From Aptenodytes patagonicus (taxonomy: Eukaryota; Chordata; Aves; Sphenisciformes; Spheniscidae), in NCBI RefSeq assembly GCF_965638725.1, contig NC_134955.1, positions 73,104,069 to 73,168,068 on the forward strand: 64,000 nt of DNA. The letters are read 5' to 3'. Of the stretch, positions 23,529-34,690 are shown one piece after another (position 1 is the stretch's first letter; each line of letters begins with the position of its first letter). A model generated the notes under the pieces. It made no database searches. It saw nothing but the letters and a program-made list of their open reading frames with translations, and was not told the DNA's origin. Made by a program: the position numbers and the translations under genes.

Positions 23529-24060
23529 TGTCCTGGTTTTGGCTGGCACAGAGTTAATTTTCTTCCTAGTAGCTGGTATCGTCTTTTGGATTTAGTAAGA
23601 GAATAATGTTGATAACACACCGATGTTTTAGTTGTTGCTGAGCAGTGCTTACACTAGTCAAGGGCTTTTCAGCTGCTCAAGCCCTGCCAGCGAGAAGCTG
23701 GGAGGGGGCACAGCCAGGACAGCTGACCCAAACTGGCCAAAGGGACATTCCATACCATGGGACGTCATGCTCAGTACATAAACTGGGGGGAGTTGGTCGT
23801 GGGGGCAGTGACCACTGCTCGGGGACTGGCTGGACATCGGTCGGTGGGTGGTGAGCAATTGCATTGTGCATCACTTATTCTGTATATTCTTTTATCATTA
23901 TTATTATTATTATTTTCCCTTCCTATTAAACTGTCTGTATCTCAACCCACAAATTTTACTTTTTTCTTTTTCTGATTCTCTCCCCCACCCCACCAGGGAG
24001 CGGGGGGAGTAAGCGAACGGCTGTGTGGTGTTTAGCTGCCTGCCAGGTTAAACCACAACA
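23529..24060 (+). mobile_element. Solo LTR, ERVL-like family, copy 3
   Basis: The element begins TGTCCTGGTTTTGGCTGG and ends GGTTAAACCACAACA, so it has TG...CA termini. The flanking pentamers CCTGT (23524-23528) and CCTCT (24061-24065) form a 5-bp target duplication with one mismatch, consistent with ERVL. It carries a CRE-like GACGTCAT (23761-23768), a CATAAA TATA variant (23777-23782) and an ATTAAA poly(A) signal (23925-23930) preceded by an ATT-repeat. Relative to copy 1 it lacks about a dozen bases after GCTGGTA and part of the middle. There is no internal viral sequence, so it is a solo LTR. Short frames inside it on both strands are artefacts. Confidence 0.92.
23761..23782 (+). promoter_or_regulatory. 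LTR promoter core, copy 3
   Basis: GACGTCAT at 23761-23768 lies eight bases before CATAAA at 23777-23782. The layout is identical to the cores in the other two LTRs. The CATAAA variant is shared with copy 2, which suggests that copies 2 and 3 are the closer relatives in this region. Confidence 0.5.
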
Positions 24061-24486
24061 CCTCTGTGACTCTTGCAGAATAGGAATGGCAGCCAAGAAA
24101 TCGCTGTCCTACTGTGATACCCAGTTTAGTAAATAAATTTCGGATTATATGCCAAAGCTGTGTGTTTCGGCTCTTGCAGCCATTCCACGTAAATCCCCCC
24201 CGTGACGCACACTGTAAGGGAATACATTATTTCATCAATGAAGATAAAAGGCTGTGCTACATAATATAAAGACAATCAATACTAATAGCAGAGCAAAACA
24301 TACAATTCTTGTTTCCATCTTCTGTTGGGCTATCATCAATATTAAAATACTCCATCTGTATGCATGTGTATTGAATAATTCAGAAAAAAATAGGTTAAAA
24401 ATGTTAACAAGCATAGCTCTTCAGTAGAAATGTATTTCTGGTGCTTCACTTTCTTCTTTCTCTCTATTGATATTCTAACTTTACAG
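24061..24486. other. AT-rich flank upstream of the candidate exon
   Basis: The sequence is AT-rich and CpG-poor, with no repeat recognised. It ends in a long pyrimidine-rich tract (about 24445-24486) that forms the splice acceptor of the next feature. Confidence 0.4.
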
Positions 24487-24635
24487 AGTACAGCTCCCAG
24501 GAGGCATCACAGAGTCCCTTGGGGCACTCTTCTGGTCGGAGGGTATGGACCATCACGGGGGGCAGCCTGGAAGAGCTGTCCAGCACATGGGCAGCAGAGG
24601 AGACTCTGGATGCAACAGCTAAGGCTTCTTTCATG
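24487..24635 (+). CDS. Candidate internal coding exon, product unknown
   Basis: A strong acceptor precedes it: CTTTCTTCTTTCTCTC, a possible branch site TTCTAAC, then TTTACAG at 24486. A GTAATA donor follows at 24636. From 24489 one frame is open for 49 codons, ends in phase 0 at ATG before the donor, and reads like real protein (motifs SLEELSSTWAAEE and LDATAKASFM). Its codons tend to end in G or C although the flanks are AT-rich. Another frame is also open and the third is closed by a TAA. I recognise no family. A non-coding exon or chance is possible; the call rests on splice signals and composition only. Confidence 0.35.
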
Positions 24636-25485
24636 GTAATAATTCAGGCAGAGAATTTCTAGATTAGCTAAATTGAATCAAAATGTTGCAATACAGGGCA
24701 ATAATCACTTTTACAGGAAACATACTTTAAAATGAACAAATCATTTTGACAGAAAACTCCAAGCAGCTGAAGATAAATTCATGCAATTTCTTTTTAAAAA
24801 GCTTCAATATATCTTATACTATGATTGACCATTAATATAGCATGTATTCAAAATACTTTTACTGACCCTTTCTTTTTTTGTTTAATTCCTGTTTAATAAA
24901 ATGTTGATGGGGGATGAGTAATAAGTTGTCTTTGGGCATCTCAACAGCGACCATTATTTTCCATTTAAAATTCAATTACATTTAAATTTTGGTTGTATAC
25001 ATTTTAATAGCAACAAATGTTACACCATTGTCTTAATATACTGCAATTTATCACCTCTGAGAATAAAGAAATAAATCAGTCTATTAAAGACAGGTAGTAA
25101 ACTATCAGGACACACAGATCAAAGGAAAACATTGATTTGGGTGGCATTAAAGGTGCCATGCAGTTGTGCGTCACAGACCTGTCATTCCCTTTAAAAAACA
25201 AAACTCCGTTTTTCAAAATCCTGAAATTCTAACTAGTTTGATAAGAACTTCCCCACTATTTAAAATGCATCCTGGGAGTCTGACTGTGTGAGAGTGAGCT
25301 TTCTGAGACACTGCCACTGGACTGCTACCATTTCCATGCTGGCTGTCCCCTCACAATCTAGGAGAAGACCATTCCTCTTCTTTCCAGGCTTGATACCTCC
25401 TAACTTCTGCTCCGTCACAAGCAGGGGCTCCTTTTGTAGGTGGAGGAGGTTGCCCAGGCGGTACTGAAGCTGTGGGCTCCTGCAG
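24636..25485. other. AT-rich interval, possible intron
   Basis: This interval is mostly AT-rich, CpG-poor and repeat-free, becoming GC-richer after 25260. If the flanking candidate exons are real, it is their 850-base intron (GT at 24636, AG at 25485). A 147-codon minus-strand frame (25260-25703) overlaps its end and has no recognisable family. Confidence 0.3.
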
Positions 25486-25623
25486 TCCCAGCAGAGGAGC
25501 GGGATGATGAAGCCTCCTGAGAAGATGCAGCAAGATGATTTTGGATCCAGCAAAGCACACTCTGGTCTTTCCGCGGAAGAGCGCTGCTTGGTTCGGGCTG
25601 CTGTGAAGGAGACATTTGTCTGA
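25486..25623 (+). CDS. Candidate terminal coding exon, product unknown
   Basis: After a possible acceptor CTCCTGCAG at 25485, a frame of 45 codons runs to TGA at 25621-25623. It encodes a hydrophilic peptide with MMKPPEKMQQDDFG and SGLSAEERCLVRAAVKETFV. The acceptor is in phase 0, which matches the phase-0 end of the candidate exon at 24487-24635. An AATAAA lies about 400 bases downstream (26023-26028). The in-frame TGA upstream at 25464 requires splicing for this to be coding. The acceptor's pyrimidine tract is weak, no family is recognised, and an opposite-strand ORF covers the same bases. It is a hypothesis only. Confidence 0.25.
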   Translation, partial: SQQRSGMMKPPEKMQQDDFGSSKAHSGLSAEERCLVRAAVKETFV

Positions 25624-26022
25624 TGAGTGTTACCATCTGACGAAAACGATCCAAATGGCTTTCTTTTCCACTGCCAACTTCCTATGGATTTGGGGCTGCA
25701 CATAGAAAATCCCAGAGCCAGATGGCTGGAGAGCCGCCATCTGTCTCCCTGTGGTGCGGCGTGCCGGCGGGATGAGGCTCTGGCTGCACAGTTTCTCAGG
25801 GAACTAGAAAGATCGTGTTTAGCTTAACACCATGGCAAGTACCATGACATGGGCATTTTACTGACTGATGCAAAATATTTTGGGAATCCTGCCCAGAGTG
25901 ATAAGCCACTGCCAGAACAATACTTTTTTGGGGGGAACTGCAGGCAAAAGAAAGTGTCAGGCTGATATTTACCTCCAGAAAATGCTACTGATATAAACTT
26001 TTTAGAAGTTAACTTTTAATTC

Positions 26023-26028
26023 AATAAA
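26023..26028 (+). terminator. Possible poly(A) signal AATAAA
   Basis: AATAAA lies 400 bases after the stop of the candidate exon 25486-25623. Isolated AATAAA is common in AT-rich DNA, so it is meaningful only if the candidate gene model holds. Confidence 0.15.
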
Positions 26029-29000
26029 GCTGTCCCCTCAAACTAATTTTATTCTAATCCTTGAGAGGAGAGAACCTTTTAAGTCCAATGGAAAATGCTA
26101 ATAAACTGTCATGTTGTGGGTTCTTTTTCCTAATTCAGTAATAGCTGTCAGCACCTTTCTTCTCCCACTCTCACCTTAACAAGTTAATATGCTGCACTGC
26201 CTCCAGCCTGCACTGTGATTATTAATTAACAGACCCTTCAGAATGGATTCTTGTTCCTCTTTTTTGTGCAGTGGGAACAGCCATTCACATTTCATACAGT
26301 CTGGTGGACATCTTTGGGCCACACCTTCCGCAGGGGAATCTGCCTCTTTCAGTACGTTTCACCGGGCGTCCACACCCCCTGGGCACGAAACACCGACGTT
26401 GCCCTGTGCTGTGCTCACCTCCTTCCCAGGCTCTGTGCGGGGATAGGGAGCTGCAGGAGCTTCTCTCACTGCTACAAGGTGACCCCTTCCTCTATCCAGA
26501 GACCAGTTGTTCCCGTAGCAGCAGCAAATGGTAGTTGAACATTGCTTGCTACTCCTTTCCTGGATGATGTGTGCTGCACATCAGATGCTCTTGCTGCAGC
26601 AAATGGCGCTGCCAGTCCCCAGCATCCCGGGGGTAGCCCGTGCGCCAGGCGAGTGGTCCAAGCGAGGTAGGTGTACGCAGCCCTGTGTTTGACTGTAGCT
26701 CCTCGTATTTAGGTCTTGGCTAAAATCCAAATAAACTTCCCGCTGTCTTACGGCAGGCAGGGTTATCACCCTGTTCGCCTGGTGACTGTCCCCCTGCAAT
26801 GAAATCCTGCTCCCTACGTGCTGGATTACAACAGTACATGCTGTTGTACCGACAGAGATTTATCAACTGTGCAAATCAATACATTTCTTAAATTAACTGG
26901 ACTAGAGTAGCAGCGAGACTGCCTGAGCCAAATGCAATCTCACGCTGCCATGGACAAACATGAAATATAATGCTTTCTACAGGCTGATAAGACACGGTAT
27001 AAGATGGGGCTTTGTTCTGCCATCCTTCCCGCGATGCCCATTATTAACAGGGTCTTCACTCCCCATGTTTTGGCCTTGCTCAAGTTGAATTTTGTGTTCC
27101 TTGTAAGTGGATAAGATCAGTTCTGCATGGCTTTCCACTGAGGACTCGGGGCTGCTCTGTGCATACCCCCATGGAGATGTCTGAGGCACACGCTCGCTTT
27201 TGCTCAGCTGTGGTTTATGGGCAGCTGCTGCACGCAGGTCTGCAGGACTCCTACACTCCCGTGCATTGCGTCCACCCTCTCTTGCTGAGATGATAGATTT
27301 CCAGATTGCACCCTTCGCACACTTTCTTGCAAGTACACCCACCCAGTGGCATTTACTTTGTCTGGAAAACATGTTATTTTATCGAAGAATAAAGTTGTGG
27401 TATTAGAGAAGAACACTCAGAGAAAGTTACAGCTTAGCTGCACATCAGTAATGGACTGCACAGATTATTTAGTTATTTTTTTATGACATAGCTATTTTCT
27501 GTGGTATTCTGTGTGTATTAGGCACAGTATACTCTGGCTGAGTGCCTGTATTTCAGCATAGGCTAGCACTGTAATGATGAAAATGGGAAAGACAAGTGAT
27601 TCATTTCTCAAAATTAGCCATATCCCCACATTTCAGACAACTGGCCATGATAAGATGCCTTGCACAGCACTTCATCCATGTTATATGTGAGACTGATTGA
27701 AAGCTGGAAATGAGCCTTAAAGAAAATGACATAAAACTATTTACCCATATTCAACAGCGGCCAGCAGGACTTCATGGTGATGTACTGTCAACATATCTCC
27801 TCAGCCTTATGTTTAATTCAGCGCAGAGCTTGTAGTGGAATAACATCAAGTCAAGCTTTTATTAAAATTTCCTTACTTGAAGTCTCAAAGCAACCAGTGT
27901 CATTAGAGTTTAAGCATGGTGGTGAATCAGGAACCAGGAGAGCTGTTAGGTGGAACAAGAACATTTCAAGATTAACACTGGATTCAATTAACTGGCTCCT
28001 ATCCTTTATTCAGCAGCTCCCTCTGGTCGCTCATCGCTGTGTGGGTGCGTTTGGGGAGGGGTCTCCCTTCCTGGCACCCCCAGCCTGCGTCCGGACAAGC
28101 CACCGCTGCTGAGCAGGTAGGATGGGCTCCTGATTCTCACCGAGTGATTAGCATTGCCCGAGACCTCCCAAGGCTCCCCCTTAGCACATCACAGGTTGAA
28201 GGTAGTAACAGTCTCTCCATCTTGTTTTATCTAAATACCCGACATGCTTGGCACCGCTCAGGCATGGCAAGAGGTTTCTGTCGTTCCAGAACAAAAGTGA
28301 CCTGTACGGCACCATAGGCTGGAAATAGATGGGTTTTCTCGTACATTTCAATCAGTATCTCTGATGGCTTTCCCTAATCTTTGTGGCTGAACGTGGTCTG
28401 CTTTTCTAGTGTGAAGAAGAAGGAGCTACAGAGCCAGTGATCTGGATCGTGGAGAGCAATCCACCCCAAGAACCACGTAGTCATTAGTTACTAGAGAATT
28501 ATTAATCATGAGCTTCATTTCAGAACTGTGAGTTGCAAGGTCTGGTGTTAGATGGAAACAATCAGGAGGGAGAATAGCTGGGGTTTTTGTAAAATAAAAA
28601 CTGTAGGGGGAGGAAAAAAAGAGAGAGGGGAAAATTTAAAGTGCCCATGTAAAGGTAAATATTTGCAATGAGAACCTGAATAATCTGAGCTGAGAAGGAC
28701 TATTCTAACTCTTCCAGAAAACAGGTCCACTGAGAAGCCATGAGCCCCTTGAGATGGGTGAACCGGTGCCCCAGGTGGTCACCACCCTCGGCCCAAAGCC
28801 GAGGACAACCAGGAAAGGTCTGGAAACCTTTCATCCCCCTTCGACCTCCCCTCTGCTTGGGGGCTGGGAACAGCTCTTATCCAAACTGACAAACTGCTGA
28901 AACATTGCTGTCCGGGGAGGGACTCACCTTCTGCCTGTGCCTGAGATTCAAGACATCCTGCTTTGCTGGGGAGAGGCAGTATCTCCGGTAGCAATTGAGG

Positions 29001-31594
29001 GGACTCAGGATGGCAAAGAGAAGAAGAGTTTTACTGTGAAGGACAGCTAATAATATACTTTATTAAATGACTGAAAGAGGCCCTGTGAAAGTGCTGGCTA
29101 TATTAGACACAGATGTATGAACCCCCGGGGGCTGCTTGAGAGTCATCAGGGGCTGGCACAGCCCCAGCAGAAATCGTCCCCATTAGCCCCACTCCGGGGT
29201 GCAGTGGGCAGCACTCCTCTGGCAAGGAGGGGAGTCCCGGCAGAGCCCCGCTACCAGCAGGAAGGGGAGGGCAGAGTTGTTTTCTGACAGCACGTTAAAT
29301 TAAAACATACTTTTTGCCTGATTCCTTGCATACCTGTCTCTGGCACATCAGTGTAAGTAGCAAATAAAAAGCCGAATTGACTGTCAGGTTGGTTTTCCTC
29401 ACGTGGTGACTCATAACAGCACTGCACCTCCAGCATCAGCTGTGCCAGTTTCTAAATAATATTAAGGCACAGGCAGTCAAGGCTCTCCTCAACTTTACAG
29501 AACTGAGCTAAGATATGCCATGAGTGCTGCCAGGGCCTTTGGTACCTCAAAGACAAAAAAGATTTCTAAACACGGTGCATTTCCAGCTTTCCTGTGACTC
29601 ATGCAAAAGGCAGCAGGGTGCCTGTGTGAAAAATGGTGCTTACATTTCTTGTGACACTTTAGTGGCTAGGAACCTTCTTGCACGATGTCCATGGGGCTGC
29701 GTGGCAGCTTGGAGGGCCAAAAGGCAAGTGAGTGCCAACACTTCTGTCATCCCAAGAGAGGTGTCGGGCAGGAGGAGCCCTCCTCCTCCTGTCCCCACGT
29801 GTTTAAGGGACACAGAAACACCTCCTTCAGTAGGAGTCACTTCAGAAATGACCCATGCAGAAGAAGCTCCACCAAGGAGGAAGAAATGGCAATGGTGGGA
29901 ACTGAGTCCCCACCACTGCCGGAGTCATGTCTGCTTGTTTTTCTGCTTAAGTGGATTAGACAGAGACCAAGGAGCAGCAATAGCATGAAAAGGATTAGTG
30001 TGCTCATACTCGTAGTCATTTATTCTTACACCATGACAAAACCCACAAAACTCCTGCTTCTGAGCAAATATTTTTATCTATTGTGTATAGACTCAAGATA
30101 TATCTTGTTCTTGCATTCTTCACAGGAAGCTGTCTTCTGGTCATCCCAAGTTTTAGCGTTTGACTTCTGAGCACTTAAGGATTGGTGGCTCACCCGCTGA
30201 TACGGTGCGGTGGTGCCATGGCGGCAGAGCTCAAGCGAGGGTTACCACTCTGCTCCCTGCCAGGACTCGGGGTGGTGGGACATAAAACATCTGGGCTGCA
30301 GAACAGAAGCAATGAAAAGGACACTGGTGTGGATGGGAAACTGTGGCTGGGTAAAGAGCAGGTCTCATACTGTTCGTCCCTACGGTAGGTGTTTTCCACG
30401 GTGTTTCATGAAATTGCACAGAGAGGAAGCTCACTCAAATATTCTGCGTTCCATCAGTACCTTTCATTCCTCTTTACTTCACCACTCTTGGTATCAGCCA
30501 GTGGTTGCGCCTCCAGAGTTTCCCACCCTGTTCTTTGCTGCGCTCACACTGGAGAAGATCCGTGCATGCACTGAGGCCAAATGTTACAAAACCTCCAATT
30601 TTTTATGAAGTTCATCTTTTCCTCTGTAAGTCCTAATACGTGCTGCCTTGTGCCAGCCACTCGCTCCAGCTGGGCTGGCTGCACGGGGACCCTGCAAAGC
30701 ACACAGTTTCAGCCAGCAATGGCACCGCTACCTCGACATGTCAACCTGTCTGCAACAATATTTAAACAATAACGAGGTAGGTGATCAAGATAAAAGTCTT
30801 AAAAGATCCCTTTTCTGGAAGGTATGGCTTGTTTGAGCAGAATTTCTTATGTGGGAACATGAAAACTGACAAATGGGAATAATTTCATACAACATGTAAT
30901 TAAACTGTACAGCTTATTATCACTGGGAGTTGCAACAGCAAATAATTTGTACAAATTCTGAAGGAAGGGAAAATACAGACAGATAACAACAATACCCCGT
31001 TATCTGACTTAGTGGTGAAAAGAACAGAATTTGTAAGTCTCACTCACAGCGCTGAGCAGCTGGGACGCTTCTGGTTTGCTTTCACTGAAACAAAACATGG
31101 TGTGCTTTTGGCTTTATTTTCTTACATTCACATTTTGAATGGAAATTTGGTACACTCTGATTTAAAATGTAGTTTCAGAATAAATTTTTTATTGTTATTA
31201 TTTTTGAGTAGTTGTCATGGAACATTTCTGCTATAAGGTTTTCCTTCCTTCCCTCTCTTTTCCCTGGGAAGGGTCGGGAGATGTAACAAGATTCTTGAAT
31301 GTATTTTCACTAATCTGAAGGTCACTTTTCACTGAATGAAGCTATTTTCAGAACAATTTTAGTTCATCTCTTTGCCTTCATTTTGTGCTTTAGTTACGAA
31401 TGCTTAGTTACTAATGGTTAGTTTGGTTAATTAAGAATATGTAGATTTGTATTTATTTACTTATTTGTTTTCTATTTATGTTATTTAAGTAATTAATTAT
31501 TATTTAATTTGTTTACTGACTAAGTTTATTATTCAGTTACTTATTAAGGTTTCATGACTGATGTCCAACTATCAAAGTCTCAGGCCATGAGGGG
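26029..31594. other. Unique sequence, no gene recognised
   Basis: This stretch alternates AT-rich segments (for example 27420-27960) with GC-richer ones (26300-26680, 28020-28180, 28740-29280, 29500-29900). Overlapping frames of 130-160 codons near 26977-27372 and 29524-30170 lie in two frames or on two strands at once and have no family resemblance. I see no LTR, CR1 or tandem array. The AT-rich block 31380-31560 has many TAAT/ATTA cores. Confidence 0.45.
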
Positions 31595-31690
31595 GGATGA
31601 CCGGTGTGTGCCTCCAGCCCTCGCCAGCCTCCCGGGACTGGGATGCCGGCAGCGGCGGCAGCGTCCCGGGGCAGGCGGGGTGAGCCTGGA
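31595..31690 (+). promoter_or_regulatory. Isolated CpG-rich patch with first-exon-like signals
   Basis: This patch of about 95 bases is dense in CpG and GC and sits inside very AT-rich DNA on both sides. It contains an ATG at 31643 followed by a short Ala-rich frame and a good splice donor, GGG|GTGAGC, with GT at 31680-31681. That combination resembles the 3' edge of a small CpG-island first exon on the plus strand. No downstream exon is recognised and 37 coding bases is too little to identify a product. A chance GC patch is the alternative. Confidence 0.2.
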
Positions 31691-34690
31691 GCAAGGTTCA
31701 CACCTCTAATTAAAGGACTGACACTAAGCATTCCTAAAAAAAGCAGCTGTACAGCATCAGCTAAATGGGATTTGGAGTTAAACAGCAATTCACACTTTCT
31801 GAAATGTTTATAGCTTCAAGTATATTAATTACGACAAACTGATTACTTCCCAGCATTTTACAGTGCTTGTAGGGAAAGGTATTTTGTGGCTAAAACACAT
31901 ACATTCCTCTCACTTCCCTAGAGCTCTTTCCCTTAACATATTTGGCATTTTGAAAATTTATCGCTTCCAACAGAGTTAGAAAGTGGTCTTTTATTTTTTC
32001 ACGCTTTTCAAAAGTGTTGTTTTATATGAAAACAAATAGTCACCTACTGAATAACAGCAGCCCTCTCCGATGGCAGCCATCTTCTCTCCAGTTTTCACCA
32101 TTTTACATTCAAAGATGGTTTTCCAGCCTGCCGGTTCAGGCGACCCCATACACAGCACTGACAGCAAAGGTGATGGTTTCTTTTTTTTCTTACTTTTAGA
32201 CCGAAAAATTGAAATGGAAAACTGATGGGAAAAGAAGGGGTTTGAGTGCATTTTGTTTGCATTCTGTGCATTTAATAATGGAATATTCTAATTAAACCAC
32301 ATTAAGAAAAGACTCAATATGGAACAGGAATAATTAAATTAGCAATTACAAAATGACACAACAGATAGATCACTTCTGCATTTCTTTCTCGTGGTGTTTT
32401 GAGTGATGGGTCAGCCATAGCCCCTGCCTATAAGCACTGGTGTGCATCCGAGCTGCTGAGACCGATGGCGCCCGCCGGCTCTGCCCCAGGGAGGGCTGCT
32501 CCTCCTGCACACACAGTGCATTTTAACATGTCCAAGTACGCACGAGCCATCGGCTGGTACATATGGCAAATAAACACCACATTTATTTCAATTTTGATGG
32601 TACGTAGTTGTTGGAACTGCTCACCAGCAATTTGCAATCTTTGTAATTTCACTTTTCTCACCTTGCTTACAGGTTTTCTCACAGCTCTTTCTCGCCACTC
32701 TGCGCTTTTCTCGGCAGTCTGAGCCCAGACCAGGGATCTCGCTGCAGAGGAAGCTGAGCCCCTTCAGAGGGGGGTTGCAGGGAGCAGCTCAGTCTCCTTC
32801 GTCCTTCCCTCCTTGCTGCAGCCCAGCTCTGACCCTCCCAGGCCACGGGAGACATCAGGGTGGCCACAGCCCCATCCCATCGACGCGTGTGCCTGTGTAA
32901 ACATCCCTTTGCAAACGCTATCTGGAAAAAAAATAAGAGCTGTTTTAGAAACACTGGCATGCCGTGTTTCCAAAATTAAAGACGCTGGAGTGTGCCCACG
33001 GCAGCTGCTGTGCGATGCTGCCGCTCTTCTGCTGGCTAGGGCTGGCGGCTGGCCCGGGCACCAGGGCACGGCGGGGACATGGCGGGGCACGGGGGCACAG
33101 GGGGTCTCTCATGATGTTGTGGGCTCTGGCAGTGCTTCCTCTGCGCTTGTGCCCCCAGCCAGGAGCTGGGGAGTCCTGGAAGTGCTGCTCTGGGGCTCAC
33201 GGCCACAGGAGTGCCACCATGGGTGACCCGGCTCGTGGACGGCTCAGCTGGGGATGGAGTAAACCCCGCGGGGAGATGCTCCATCATGAGCGGATGGGAC
33301 CGTCTGTGCAGGTGGGCCAGGTAGGACTGGCTGGGTCTGCGTGAAAACAGCACGGTACTTATTTGACCTATTCATACTGGGTCATTTTGTCATTTGCACG
33401 TAAGATACAAAAAGTGCTCCTTCAGTTCCTGCCTGAGTCGGGGACGTCCTCGTACATGGTCCCAGATACCAGCCCAGCGCACGAGGGCTTGCAGGACTGC
33501 GTGAGCATCTCCACTGGGAGGGAGTTGCCTGCTCACCAGCCCAGGGGGGGACTTGTTCATTTTACCAGTCCTCAGCTACCCTCCTCTCCTGCTTGCAGCA
33601 GATTTTTATTTTGGGATAAAAACATATTTCTTCTCCAAAAATTTGTAAAGTTGGAGCAGACTGACTGGGTTTAATGTTCCTTTTCATGCAGCCCAGAGTA
33701 TCTACACTTCGACTTTCATAAAGCTCAAGGGACAAAAAAGACACATACCCACCCCCACACCCCCAACCCATGACCACCGCTGCTGAAGGGGCAGGACGGT
33801 GCTGGGGCTGGCACCGTCTACCTGAACTCACATTTGGCTTCCAGCAGTTTCTGTGGTCTAGTCCAGATGTGATGCCACAAATCACAGCATGCAAACACGA
33901 ATGCCACCACTCACAGACACAAATCTCCCTCCCCAGCAACTGAACTGGAAGCGGGTATTTAGACCTCCCGTGCACCATGCCCTGTTTCCACGGGCCAGTT
34001 CAGGCTGCCACATGGCAACATATGGCCATAATAATACAGGTTTCTGCTCTGTTAGAAAGCAAAATACCCTCTTGCAACACAGCAGTGGCATTTCAATATT
34101 CCAGAGGCACACTGGCACAAAATGGTCAGGAAAAGCAGCATCAGCCTCTTCGCCCAGGAGAGGGGAGTTTCCCTTTCCCAGATCAAGCCAAAGGGCAGCC
34201 ATCGAGTCAGGAGAAGCTCTGCACTCGCTGCTCTGCACGTTGCAGTATTTTCCTCATAATTCGGATTCTGTTTCTGGCTGTCACCTTTCTCCACGAGACC
34301 TCTTGCCAGACGCCTTCTCAGACCCCCCCTTGCCAGGTGCAGCCTGGCTCTCCCCAGCTCCCCATCACGTCTTTGGCAGCCCCGGATGCATCCTCCAGCC
34401 TGGCACCCACCCTGCACTGGCACAACAGCACCAAGACAACAAATTGGTATGGAAATGCTACTAAAAGTTTAGCTGGCTGATGCGTGACATTTTGCCTCCT
34501 ATCAATTAGGGGGGAAAAAAAAAAAGGAAAACACAGGGGTATGGGGTAAAGAAGCCTGCAATAAAACATCTGTGTGACCTTCCTAGGGGACCAAAACCAT
34601 TTTGGGTAAAATGTTGTGAAAATCTGCACTTTCCGTGGAAGCATTATTCCAATGTGAAGTTTGCAGCCAGCTCCTTTAATTGATTGCAAG
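31691..34690. other. Mixed composition, no gene recognised
   Basis: The sequence is AT-rich to about 32400 and then GC-rich between about 32700 and 34440. There, long frames occur simultaneously on both strands (up to 191 codons at 33889-34464), which is typical of stop-poor GC-rich DNA. None resembles a known family. Confidence 0.45.

Noticed and set aside
33889-34480. Overlapping plus-strand ORFs of 191 and 167 codons, with minus-strand shadows
   Set aside because: The region is GC-rich and stop-poor in several frames at once. No frame has a recognisable motif or clear splice context.
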